Assembly: GCA_004555765.1 (NCBI GenBank)
Contig: SFHG01000010.1
Location: 1-44,877, forward strand
Length of the DNA stretch: 44,877 bases
Origin: Bacteroidales bacterium
GTDB taxonomy: Bacteria > Bacteroidota > Bacteroidia > Bacteroidales > Porphyromonadaceae
Direction of reading: 5' to 3'
The stretch's first letter is position 1, and each line of letters begins with the position of its first letter. The notes beneath the pieces were generated by a model. That model saw only the letters and a program-made list of their open reading frames with translations, had not been told where the DNA came from and searched no databases. This document shows, one piece after another, positions 15,446 through 23,669 of this stretch. A program made the translations under genes and the position numbers.

Positions 15446-16861
15446 TTATTTTTCTGTCACGGACGCGGAGCGGGACGGCTTCTTGTCCGGGACGGTAAAG
15501 AGTATCGTAATGAAAGCAAGAACGAGTATGATGAGGTTAAAAAGCATGGCATAAATCGCCGCGTGCCGAAAGGCCAGGTTATCCTGCCGGCCAACGAACG
15601 TGAAGACATAGTTCAAGAACTCGGGCAGTGTGGTCGTCCCCTTTATGGAGGCATAAATGGCTTGGCTCACGGCAAGACCGGTCGCCGCGCCGAGAGAAGA
15701 GGCCATTTTGTATATCCCTGAGCCGGACCCGGATTGCTCTACGGGGAGGTTTGTGAGGGCAGCGTCGGTGGACGGCGTCGCATAGAAAGCCAGCCCCATC
15801 CCAAAAAAGACAAATGCAAAAAGCATAAGCCACATATAGGTGGAGGTCATACGCTGCGTCTGCATCAAAAGCAGTACGGAAACAACCAAGATCACGATAC
15901 CCCAGAGCATTGGCTTGCGGGCGCCGTACTTCTGAAGGAGCTTCTCGCCGACGCGTATGAAGAGTAGGATGGTGACACCGTAGCCGACAGTAAGATAACC
16001 CGCGACTTCGGCACTCTTGCCTCCTCCTTCCTGGAGTACGGAGAGCGCCACCACGATGACACCCGCCGTCGCGTTAAGGAGAAAATTGGATATCGTGGCA
16101 CCGGTAAAAATCGAGTTACGAAAGAGTCCGAGGTCGATGAAGGGGTCACGCGATTTTCGCTCCGCGCCGAGGAAGAAGACAAAGGAGACTATGGAGACGG
16201 CAACCATCACGAGCGAGAGCGGGGAGAGCCACCCCCATTGGGTGCCGAAATTGACGTAGAGCTGAATCGCCACGATAAAAACCATAAAGAGAATGAACCC
16301 CGTATAATCGAAGCGTTCCTTGGAAGTCGCCCCGGTTTTGCTCTCCGGAGTCCCTTTGACGAGAAAATAGCCGAGGGCGTTGAAGAAGGCGGCCATCAAA
16401 AAGATGGCTCTCCAGCCCAAACTGTCCGCCACGAAGCCGCCTACCAGTGCCGCGAAACTCGTCCCGCCCCACGTACCCATACTCCACAGAGAGACGGCTC
16501 TCTGCCGTCCTTTGCCCTCCCAGTAGACGTTGAGCAGAGCCAAAGAGGCAGGCATAATACAGGCTCCGCCCAAGCCTTGAAAGATTCTCCCCAATATAAG
16601 CACCGGTCCCGACAGGGCGGACTGTGCCGGAGTCAGTGCAATGAAGAGCGAGCCCGCGAATCCGAGCCAAAAGCCCCAGTTAATCAGCCGGACTCTGCCG
16701 AAGCGGTCTGCCAATCCGCCCAAGACGACGATGAATAATCCGGACACCAGTGAAGTGATCGAGATGGAGAGGTTGAGCTGTGCTTCATCGAGTCCGAGAT
16801 CCCGATTGATTTGTCCCTTGACATTAAGCACAGTCATAGCAAAGAGCCAGAAAGAGAGCAA
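15446..16861 (-). CDS. MFS exporter (DHA2/QacA-like), N-terminus apparently frameshifted
   Basis: A drug:H+ antiporter-type permease with 12-14 hydrophobic segments. Family features are DLGLDEAQLNLSISI, GGLADRFGRVRLINWG (motif A), ILGRIFQGLGGACIMPASLA and GTWGGTSFAALVGG. The only in-frame start is TTG 16861, which falls in the middle of the first helix. Upstream in the same frame the protein-like reading continues to a stop at about 16945, giving ...TRSGASGFRGNDRILFG and then the helix, but it has no start codon. An ATG at 16939 in the +1 frame (MTT...) would join it if one A were added to the AAA at about 16929-16927. So this is either a recent frameshift or a sequencing error in a functional gene. 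The drug substrate is unknown. Confidence 0.82.
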   Translation of the reverse strand: MLSFWLFAMTVLNVKGQINRDLGLDEAQLNLSISITSLVSGLFIVVLGGLADRFGRVRLINWGFWLGFAGSLFIALTPAQSALSGPVLILGRIFQGLGGACIMPASLALLNVYWEGKGRQRAVSLWSMGTWGGTSFAALVGGFVADSLGWRAIFLMAAFFNALGYFLVKGTPESKTGATSKERFDYTGFILFMVFIVAIQLYVNFGTQWGWLSPLSLVMVAVSIVSFVFFLGAERKSRDPFIDLGLFRNSIFTGATISNFLLNATAGVIVVALSVLQEGGGKSAEVAGYLTVGYGVTILLFIRVGEKLLQKYGARKPMLWGIVILVVSVLLLMQTQRMTSTYMWLMLFAFVFFGMGLAFYATPSTDAALTNLPVEQSGSGSGIYKMASSLGAATGLAVSQAIYASIKGTTTLPEFLNYVFTFVGRQDNLAFRHAAIYAMLFNLIILVLAFITILFTVPDKKPSRSASVTEK

Positions 16862-17155
16862 TCCGAAAATGATCCCGAAAAGGATTCTGTCATTGCCCCT
16901 GAATCCGGAGGCGCCGGAGCGTGTGAGTTTGTCGTCATGGCTTTAGTGAAGAAAAAGGGTATATATCCGAGTTTAATGTATTGGCGATCTTATGGATACT
17001 CTATATACGACCGTCAACTTCCTCCCTGTAAAGTTACCTTTTTTCTAAAGATGAACAAAGCAGGGGAATCTATTTGTTTTCATAACGAAAGGAGCCAAAG
17101 ATCAAAAAGCATCCGGGGTCCTTTCATCGCATTGCTTAAAATAGAGACTTTATCC

Positions 17156-17782
17156 ATGACCGAACACAAGCCTTTTTCCATCCTCGAGTACATCCCGGCG
17201 ATGAAGACGCGCCACTCCGAGTACGCCCTTTCGGACGACCTGCAAGCCCCCCTTGAAGAGGTGCGGCGACTTCTCGAAGACATCCTCCTCTACACCCCCA
17301 GCGGATTCAATTCCCAGCCGGTCCGCATGGTGCTCCTGACGGGCGAAAGATCCATCGCGCACTGGGAACTCGTAGGTCAAATCTTGATGCTTAAGATCGG
17401 GATCGAGCGCTACGAAAAGAGCCGGGCGAAAGACCGCATCGACAACCTTTTCACAAAGGCAGTCGGCACCGTACTCTTCTTCGACGACACCGAAGTAACG
17501 GATCGTATGATGAAAGAAAACCCGAGATACGGGCTCAACTTCCCCAAGTGGGCGCATCAGGCTCAGGGTTCACACCAATTTATGGTCTGGCTCGGTCTGA
17601 AGGCCCTCGGCTACGGTGCCAACCTCCAGCACTACAATAATATGAAAGACGACCTCATCCGCAAACAGGTCGGCGTGCCGGACACCTGGGACTTCGTGGC
17701 ACACATGCCTTTCGGCACCATCACGGAGCCGGCTCAACCGAAAGAAAAGAACCCCATAGACACGATGCTCAAAGTCCTCTGA
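17156..17782 (+). CDS. Nitroreductase-family flavoprotein
   Basis: A 208-residue FMN-dependent oxidoreductase of the nitroreductase superfamily. The N-terminal MKTRHSEYALSDDL (Arg contact to FMN), TPSGFNSQPVRMVLLTGE and the C-terminal GLKALGYGANLQHYN block fit the family, and the acidic HMPFGTITEPAQPKEK tail is typical of this subgroup. It probably reduces quinones or nitro compounds using NAD(P)H. The frame is open far upstream through the MFS gene; ATG 17156 is preferred. The stretch 16946-17155 is A+T-rich and contains no recognised promoter or gene. The copZ-copA pair follows after array 8. Confidence 0.87.
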   Translation: MTEHKPFSILEYIPAMKTRHSEYALSDDLQAPLEEVRRLLEDILLYTPSGFNSQPVRMVLLTGERSIAHWELVGQILMLKIGIERYEKSRAKDRIDNLFTKAVGTVLFFDDTEVTDRMMKENPRYGLNFPKWAHQAQGSHQFMVWLGLKALGYGANLQHYNNMKDDLIRKQVGVPDTWDFVAHMPFGTITEPAQPKEKNPIDTMLKVL

Positions 17783-17797
17783 AGTAGGGGTCTCGAC

Positions 17798-17886
17798 TTG
17801 GTACGTACCAAGGAAAATTTCCCGGTCTGTACCATCTCTCCTCCCCGATCCGATCGAAAATATTTTTTTGGTCTGTACCTCGTTTT
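17798..17886 (-). repeat. 23-bp-period repeat array 8, minus orientation
   Basis: Read on the minus strand, units such as GGTACAGACCGGGAAATTT recur. On the plus strand the conserved GG falls at 17800, 17824 and 17870, with a degenerate unit in phase near 17847 (steps 24, 23, 23). The array fills the gap between the nitroreductase gene and copZ. Confidence 0.78.
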
Positions 17887-17902
17887 TTCACACACTCATC
17901 CT

Positions 17903-18121
17903 ATGAAAACCGAAACATTCACCGTAAACAATATGTCGTGCGCAAACTGCGAACGACGTGTCCAAAAGGCTCTCGCCCTCACCGACGGCGTCACCGAAGC
18001 TTCCGTCTCTCTGAAAGATAAATCCGCCACTGTGACCTACGACGAGACCGTCACGGGTAGGGAAGAACTCAAAGAGACAGTCGACGACCTCGGCTACGAA
18101 CTCCTCCTGCCTCAAAACTGA
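17903..18121 (+). CDS. copZ: CopZ-type copper chaperone (HMA domain)
   Basis: A 72-residue single heavy-metal-associated domain. The metal site MSCANC (residues 11-16) binds Cu(I) through two cysteines and would hand it to the adjacent P-type ATPase. The ferredoxin-like fold is complete: beta TETFTVNNM, helix NCERRVQKALAL, TEASVSLKDKSATVTYD, and DDLGYELLL. copA starts nine bases after its stop, a clear operon. No copper-responsive regulator is visible nearby; the upstream gap holds only array 8. Confidence 0.9.
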   Translation: MKTETFTVNNMSCANCERRVQKALALTDGVTEASVSLKDKSATVTYDETVTGREELKETVDDLGYELLLPQN

Positions 18122-18130
18122 CGGAGTCCT

Positions 18131-20314
18131 ATGAAACAAAAGAAACTGTACTCGGTCACGGGCATGCACTGCGCCGCCTGCGTGAGTGCAGTACAGAGCG
18201 TGCTCGAAAAAGCCCCGGGGGTGGAACGCGCCGACGTGAGCCTACTGGAGGGACGCACCGCACTCCTCTTTGATGACACCGTCACCACCCCCGAGAGACT
18301 CAAAGCCCTCGTCCAAAGCATCGGCTACGATATGCTCGTCACGGACGACCTCGAAGCGCAGACTTCGGAGAGGGAAAAGGCAGAGGAGGACGCAGTCCGC
18401 AAGACACGACTCAAACTCATCGTCACCGCCGTCCTCTCCCTCTTGATGATGACCGTGGGGATGCACCCGCGCCGCTTTGGTCTGGATCCCGCCATGGGGC
18501 TGTGGCTGAATTTCTTTGCCGCCTCCTTTATTTATTGGTGGGCGGCTATGGGGTACCACACGAGGGCCCTCAAGCAGCTCCGGCACCTTACCTTCACGAT
18601 GGACACGCTCATCAGTATGAGCGTCACCGTCGCCTACTTTTACAGCGTCGTACACCTCGCTATGGGAGAGACGGCAGGAGGCGGGATGATGAGCTACTTC
18701 GACGTCATCGGGATGATTATGACGTTTGTCCTCCTCGGCCGGCTCATCGAAGACCGCGCGAAGTACAAGACAAGCGACGCACTCCGTAAGCTCATGAGCC
18801 TTGCTCCGGACACCGCCCGCGTCCTGATGGAGGACGGCACCGTCTCGGAGAAGCCGGTGAGTGAGCTCTTCCGCGGCGACACCGTCGTCCTCAGACAGGG
18901 CGACAGGGTCCCGGTGGACGGTATGCTGAAAGAGGCGGGTTCATTCGACGAAAGCTCGCTCACGGGTGAGCCGATCCCCGTGGAGAAAGAGGCGGGCGAA
19001 AAAGTCTTCGCCGGAACCATCTCCGTGGGTCGGAGCACCACTTTCTCCGCAGAAGTCATCGGTAGCGAGACCCTATTGGGACGCATCATCCGCGCGGTAC
19101 GGGAGGCGCAAGCGACCAAAGCGCCCATCCAGCGCATCGCAGACCGTGTCTCTGCCGTCTTCGTCCCCATCATCCTCGTCATCGCCCTTCTGACTCTCGT
19201 CCTGTGGGGGTTCTTGGGCGGACCGGAGGGTTGGACGACCGGACTCTACCACGCCATCAGTGTGATGGTCATCGCCTGCCCCTGCGCGCTCGGACTGGCG
19301 ACCCCCACTGCCATTACCGTCGCCATGGGCAAAGCCTCCGAAGAAGGTCTCCTGGTGCGCGACGCGGTGGCCTTGGAGCGATTGGGGAAAGTGACGGATG
19401 TCATTTTCGACAAGACAGGTACCCTCACGGAGGGCAAACCCGTAGTTAAGGACAGTCTGTGGCTCACCTCTGACGACCTCTACCCCGCACTGCTCGCAGA
19501 GGCAGAGCTTCACTCGGGTCATCCCCTGGCACGGGCACTCACGGAAGCCTATGGTCAAGTCGGAGTGCCGCCCGCCCTCACGGAAATCACCGAGACGGCA
19601 GGTGGCGGCGTGCGTTTCCTCTACGACGACACGCAGTATTTCGTGGGGAGCAAGGCGTTTGTCCCCTTCAGATCCAAGCCCGAGGTAGAAGCCTTCGAGG
19701 AGAAGCACCGCACGGATACCCTGGTTTACTTCGCTCGCGAAGGGAAGAAGCTCCTTGCCCTTTTCGCACTCGACGACGCCCTCAAACCCGATGCCCGGCG
19801 AGCCGTCCGCGCACTCGCCGAGAGCGGGGTGACGATTCACCTCCTCTCCGGCGACAGCGAAGAGAGAGCCCGGGAAGTGGCCTCCCATATCGGCATTACA
19901 CACGTCAGGGGCGGAGAGACCCCTTTGGGCAAAAAAGACTACATAGAAGCACTCCAAAAGGAGGGCAGAGTAGTCGCCATGGCGGGCGACGGCATCAATG
20001 ACTCTCCCGCTCTCGCCGCCGCCGACCTCAGCGTCGCGATGGGCAGCGGCAGCGACATTGCCACGGACGTGGCACAGGTCACGGCGATAGGCGGCTCTCC
20101 CGCCTCGCTCAAAGAAGCCATAGCCCTCTCGAAAAAGACGGTACGCATCATCCGGCAGAACTTTTTTTGGGCTTTTATTTATAACTTTGTGGCTGTGCCG
20201 ATAGCGGCGGGGCTCTTTGCGCCCGCACTGACGATTACGCCGATGATCGCGGCTGCAGCGATGGCAATGAGCTCCGTCAGCGTGGTCTCGAACAGCCTTC
20301 GCCTCAAGTTCTGA
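18131..20314 (+). CDS. copA: Cu(I)-translocating P1B-type ATPase
   Basis: A 727-residue copper exporter. It has one N-terminal HMA domain (MHCAAC, residues about 9-14), eight predicted membrane helices, and the transport motif C383-P384-C385. The actuator loop is SSLTGEP, the phosphorylation site is DKTGTLT with D427, and the nucleotide domain has the HSGHPLA motif. The hinge GDGINDSPALAAADL and the C-terminal NFFWAFIYNFVAVPIAAG helix are also present. These are class IB-1 signatures, so Cu(I), possibly with Ag(I), is the likely cargo. It follows copZ after nine bases. Array 9 separates it from folC. Confidence 0.95.
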   Translation: MKQKKLYSVTGMHCAACVSAVQSVLEKAPGVERADVSLLEGRTALLFDDTVTTPERLKALVQSIGYDMLVTDDLEAQTSEREKAEEDAVRKTRLKLIVTAVLSLLMMTVGMHPRRFGLDPAMGLWLNFFAASFIYWWAAMGYHTRALKQLRHLTFTMDTLISMSVTVAYFYSVVHLAMGETAGGGMMSYFDVIGMIMTFVLLGRLIEDRAKYKTSDALRKLMSLAPDTARVLMEDGTVSEKPVSELFRGDTVVLRQGDRVPVDGMLKEAGSFDESSLTGEPIPVEKEAGEKVFAGTISVGRSTTFSAEVIGSETLLGRIIRAVREAQATKAPIQRIADRVSAVFVPIILVIALLTLVLWGFLGGPEGWTTGLYHAISVMVIACPCALGLATPTAITVAMGKASEEGLLVRDAVALERLGKVTDVIFDKTGTLTEGKPVVKDSLWLTSDDLYPALLAEAELHSGHPLARALTEAYGQVGVPPALTEITETAGGGVRFLYDDTQYFVGSKAFVPFRSKPEVEAFEEKHRTDTLVYFAREGKKLLALFALDDALKPDARRAVRALAESGVTIHLLSGDSEERAREVASHIGITHVRGGETPLGKKDYIEALQKEGRVVAMAGDGINDSPALAAADLSVAMGSGSDIATDVAQVTAIGGSPASLKEAIALSKKTVRIIRQNFFWAFIYNFVAVPIAAGLFAPALTITPMIAAAAMAMSSVSVVSNSLRLKF

Positions 20315-20345
20315 CCGCGCTGCCCTTCCCAAAGGGAGAAAAAAC

Positions 20346-20430
20346 GGGGTACAGGCCGGGGATTTTGTCTCGGTCGTACCGAAAGGAAATTTTCGACCTG
20401 TATCTCGTCCTCTTCTCGGTACGTACCATT
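20346..20430. repeat. 23-bp-period repeat array 9, mixed orientation
   Basis: Two plus units (CC at 20356 and 20379) are followed by two minus units (GG positions 20395 and 20418), each pair 23 apart. Cores are GGTACAGGCCGGGGATTTT, GTCGTACCGAAAGG, then the inverted TTTTCGACCTGTATCTCG and CTCGGTACGTACC. The array fills the copA-folC gap. Confidence 0.8.
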
Positions 20431-20463
20431 TTTATCCGCCATAAACAGTTTGCACTTCATCCG

Positions 20464-21774
20464 ATGACCTACCACGAAGCAATCGATTTTCTATACACCG
20501 AGACCAAGTCTTTCGAAGAGACCGGCGGCGATGCCTACAAGCCGGGACTTGAGCGGGTGGAAGCCCTCCTCTCCCTCTTCGGCAATCCGCACAAAGCACT
20601 CCGGACGATCCACGTCGCCGGCACGAACGGCAAAGGCTCCGTCTCCAGCCTCATTGCCTCCGTCCTCCAGGCATCCGGCTACAAGGTGGGACTCTTCACG
20701 TCGCCACACCTCGTGGACTTCAGGGAGCGCATCCGCGTCAATGGAGAGATGATCCCGGAGGTAGAGGTCACGGCGTTTGTGGAGCGCATAGCCCACGCCG
20801 TCCGCTCACGCAAAGTGGAGCCCTCTTTCTTCGAGCTCACGACGGCGATGGCTTTCGACTATTTCCAAAAAAGAGGCACGGACTACGCCGTTATCGAGAC
20901 CGGCATGGGCGGTCGACTCGACTCCACCAACGTCATCACGCCCCTCGTCAGCGTCATCACGAACGTCTCGATGGATCACACCCGGTATCTCGGCAATACC
21001 CTCGAAAAAATAGCATACGAAAAGGCAGGCATCATCAAGCCCTCCGTCCCCGTCGTCCTCGGACGAAGCAAAGAGCCGGAAGTCAGAAACGTCGTCGAAG
21101 AGACCGCCGGTCGTCTCTCTTCCCCCCTCGTACTCGCCGACCGCAAGCAGGAGGTCACGATGTACTTTATGTCGGACAACGTCTACCGCCTCTCTACCAT
21201 CCACTTCGGCAATCTGACCCTCCCGCTTATCGGCATCTACCAGATTGAGAATGCGGTCACGACCCTTGAGACCATCCTTTTGCTTAGGGAAGCAGGCCTT
21301 GAGATTCCACAGGAAGCCGTGCGCGAAGGATTCGTCCGCGTCCGTGAGCAGGGTCTGAGGGCACGCCTGGAGGTGATTCGGGAAAAAGACCCGAGAGTCA
21401 TCACCGATTCGGGACACAACCCCGGTTCCTGGGTCTACCTCGCAGGCTACCTCAACGACCTTGTCAAGGAGCGCCCCGTGGTCTGCATACTGGGTTTCTC
21501 GGAGGACAAGGACATCCGCAAAGTCCTCGACCTGCTACCACGCGACCTGCCCATCATCTTCACAAACGCCCACACAGCCCGTGCCAAAAACGCGACCGAA
21601 CTCCGTCGACTCGCCGAAGACTTGGGGTTCAAGAAGTGCACCGACATCGAAGACATCTCCTCGGCTTACATCTATGCCCTCGATATGGACAAAGGGGCGG
21701 GAGACTTCACGATCTTCGTAGGCGGCAGCTTCTACCTTGTGGGCGAATTTCTCCGCCTGATCGAGACGAAGTGA
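20464..21774 (+). CDS. folC: Bifunctional folylpolyglutamate/dihydrofolate synthase
   Basis: FolC adds glutamate to dihydropteroate and/or folates using ATP. The 436-residue Mur-ligase-family protein shows VAGTNGKGSVSSLIA (P-loop, residues about 51-65), LFTSPHLVDFRERIRVNG and TDYAVIETGMGGRLDSTNV. NVSMDHTRYLG and the C-terminal DSGHNPGS and GFSEDKDIRKVL are also present. ATG 20464 is chosen; the frame is open upstream only through array 9. The hemW-like gene begins four bases after its stop, so the pair is co-transcribed. Confidence 0.94.
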   Translation: MTYHEAIDFLYTETKSFEETGGDAYKPGLERVEALLSLFGNPHKALRTIHVAGTNGKGSVSSLIASVLQASGYKVGLFTSPHLVDFRERIRVNGEMIPEVEVTAFVERIAHAVRSRKVEPSFFELTTAMAFDYFQKRGTDYAVIETGMGGRLDSTNVITPLVSVITNVSMDHTRYLGNTLEKIAYEKAGIIKPSVPVVLGRSKEPEVRNVVEETAGRLSSPLVLADRKQEVTMYFMSDNVYRLSTIHFGNLTLPLIGIYQIENAVTTLETILLLREAGLEIPQEAVREGFVRVREQGLRARLEVIREKDPRVITDSGHNPGSWVYLAGYLNDLVKERPVVCILGFSEDKDIRKVLDLLPRDLPIIFTNAHTARAKNATELRRLAEDLGFKKCTDIEDISSAYIYALDMDKGAGDFTIFVGGSFYLVGEFLRLIETK

Positions 21775-21778
21775 CCGT

Positions 21779-22909
21779 ATGGCAGGCATCTACGTCCACG
21801 TCCCTTTCTGTAAGACTAAGTGCATTTACTGCGACTTCTACTCCGTCACCGACTGTTCCGGACTGAGGGCATACGTCCGTAGGCTGCTGGAAGAGATCAG
21901 GGAGCGGGCAGACGAACTGCCGTCGGGCGAAAAGGTGGAAACGGTCTACTTCGGCGGCGGCACCCCTTCGCTCCTTGAGACAAGCGACCTCGAAGCCATC
22001 CTCGGGACTTTGCGGGAGACATTTCCTTTCGCCGACGATACCCCGGAGATCACTCTGGAGTGCAACCCCGGCGACGTGACCCAAGTCCGGGCGGCAGACT
22101 TAGTGGGGCTCGGCATCAACCGCATCAGCATAGGGGCGCAGTCTTTCAGTCCATCCGCGCTCCGCTTCCTCTCCCGACGGCACACGCCCCTCCAGACGGA
22201 GGAAATGGTCACCCTTTTCCGGGGCGCGGGCATCACGAACCTCACCCTCGACCTCATCTACGGCATACCCGGTACCACGACGGACGATCTCCTCCGTGAC
22301 CTCGAAGCCCTCATCCGCCTCTCACCCGAACACGTCAGCGCCTACTCCCTGACGTACGAAGAGGGGACACCCCTCTACCGCGGTCTCGTGGAGAAAAAAG
22401 TACACCCCGCGAGCGAAGACCTCTCGCTTGAGATGGCACACTTGGTACGCTCTTTCCTCAACGCACACGGCTACGAACGCTACGAGATCAGCAACTACAA
22501 GCGCCTCGACCCACGGGTCGACTACCGCTCCCGGCACAACTCCGCCTACTGGGACGGCACACCCTACCTCGGATTCGGACCCGCCGCACACAGCTACGTG
22601 CATCCCGTCCGCTCGTGGAATCCCCCCGACCTCGCCGGGTACCTCGGACACGCCCCGCGCGAGAGCGAGACCCTGACGCGGGAGATGCAGTTTGAAGAGT
22701 ACCTTCTCACCCGCCTGCGCACCTCCCGCGGCATCGACCTCGAAGAGATAAGACCCCTCTGCACCGAAGGGGAGTTCCTCCGGCTAAAGGCAAAAGCGAA
22801 TGCGATGACGAAAGGCAACGACCCGCTCCTCACCTTTCGCGGCACCCGGCTTGTCCTCACCGATCGGGGCACGGATCTCTCGGATGCCGTCACGAGAGAC
22901 CTGGTGTAG
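21779..22909 (+). CDS. hemW: HemW-like radical SAM protein (heme chaperone family)
   Basis: A 376-residue radical SAM protein. The cluster motif is C11-x3-C15-x2-C18 (CKTKCIYC), followed by TVYFGGGTPSLL, ECNPGDVT, GINRISIGAQSF, and a HemW-type C-terminal HemN domain (RHNSAYWDGTPYLGFGPAAHSY). HemW proteins bind heme and are not coproporphyrinogen dehydrogenases despite older labels; the four-Cys arrangement of true HemN is absent. The start is four bases after folC. The window's first accessory block begins right after it. Confidence 0.9.
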   Translation: MAGIYVHVPFCKTKCIYCDFYSVTDCSGLRAYVRRLLEEIRERADELPSGEKVETVYFGGGTPSLLETSDLEAILGTLRETFPFADDTPEITLECNPGDVTQVRAADLVGLGINRISIGAQSFSPSALRFLSRRHTPLQTEEMVTLFRGAGITNLTLDLIYGIPGTTTDDLLRDLEALIRLSPEHVSAYSLTYEEGTPLYRGLVEKKVHPASEDLSLEMAHLVRSFLNAHGYERYEISNYKRLDPRVDYRSRHNSAYWDGTPYLGFGPAAHSYVHPVRSWNPPDLAGYLGHAPRESETLTREMQFEEYLLTRLRTSRGIDLEEIRPLCTEGEFLRLKAKANAMTKGNDPLLTFRGTRLVLTDRGTDLSDAVTRDLV

Positions 22910-23127
22910 CCTGGCCACGGGATACAACCTCTAAAAGGGTTGGAATATTGGAGGTGTGTCAAAAGTCCGAACTGCTGCGTTGCTTTCGGCATTCGGGACA
23001 CGGCCAAGAGTACCCTAGTACACTCCCGTCACCCTCAGCCTCAGCGCCTTGCATTTCGACCTTTATACACATCTCCGAGGTCGTGTCCCGTGTTTTGCGC
23101 TGCAAAACACTTTCGACATATCCAGGG
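22910..23127. other. Non-coding stretch, possible repeat or insertion-element remnant
   Basis: About 218 bases after hemW with no credible gene. It contains GGTGTGTCAAAAGTCCGAA near 22952, of a kind often seen at insertion-sequence ends, and a region around 22965-23070 whose two halves look weakly inverted. A clean 9-bp hairpin lies at 23090-23110 (GTGTTTTGC, loop GCT). No transposase is present. I list it only as a likely dispersed remnant. Confidence 0.35.
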
Positions 23128-23530
23128 CTGACGCATTAGAAATATTTCGAGATTAGTGTGGTATGCAAAGCCCCGTAGGGGCGGAATGGCACAGAGTGCC
23201 CTAATCTTGGTAGACCGTGGCAAAGAGTCCGGAGGACTCGCAGCCACGGGACATCAGTGATATCCTAATCCCTTTTACAGCTCCGTAGGAGCTGAATGGC
23301 TATTTGGCTCCTACGGAGCCACAGAAATCAAGAAAGAACGCCCCGTTCCCGGCACGAAGACCGCTGACGCGGTCTTCGTGCCGGTCTACCAAGATTCGGC
23401 TCCGTTGGAGCCGCCCGCCCCTCCGGGGCTTTTTCTCCGATGATTCTTTGTTGGCAAAGTTTCTAATGCGTTAGACCTGCCCCGAAGCCTTACATACCAC
23501 ACTAATCTCGAAATATTTCTAATACGTCAG
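23128..23530. repeat. Palindrome-rich dispersed element, copy A, with 38-bp terminal inverted repeats
   Basis: The outer ends 23128-23165 and 23493-23530 are inverted repeats of 38 bp with one mismatch. Inside is a 263-bp core (23170-23432), about 96-97% identical by eye to the core of copy B. The core is a string of palindromes: GCCCCGTAGGGGC, GTCCGGAGGAC, GCTCCGTAGGAGC, GGCTCCTACGGAGCC, GGCTCCGTTGGAGCC and GCCCCTCCGGGGC. It also has a perfect 16-bp stem around CGCTGACGCGG. The core itself ends in 18-bp inverted repeats. Between core and right terminus lies a 45-bp arm identical, inverted, to copy B's left arm. No protein is encoded; short frames across it are repeat artefacts. Confidence 0.88.
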
Positions 23531-23632
23531 ACCTGCCTCGCTCGTCTGTCCCCGAACCCGTGATTAGCCCGGACCCTGAAAAGAAAAACAAAAACCACCG
23601 TGCCTAAATAATGATTTTTCGCAAAATATTCG

Positions 23633-23641
23633 TAACTTTTG
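23633..23641 (+). promoter_or_regulatory. Possible promoter of the S9 peptidase gene
   Basis: TAACTTTTG resembles TAnnTTTG with one extra T and lies about 29 bases before ATG 23670. There is no clear -33 box. Weak evidence. Confidence 0.35.
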
Positions 23642-23669
23642 ACCGGTAATCACTAAGCCACTTACAAAA

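Noticed and set aside
17798..17902. Copper-responsive operator upstream of copZ
   Set aside because: The inverted sequences in this gap are units of the 23-bp repeat that also occur before unrelated genes, so they are not specific to copper control.
22952..23080. Intact insertion sequence suggested by the GTGTGTCAAAA motif
   Set aside because: No transposase frame or convincing terminal inverted repeats are present; at most a remnant.
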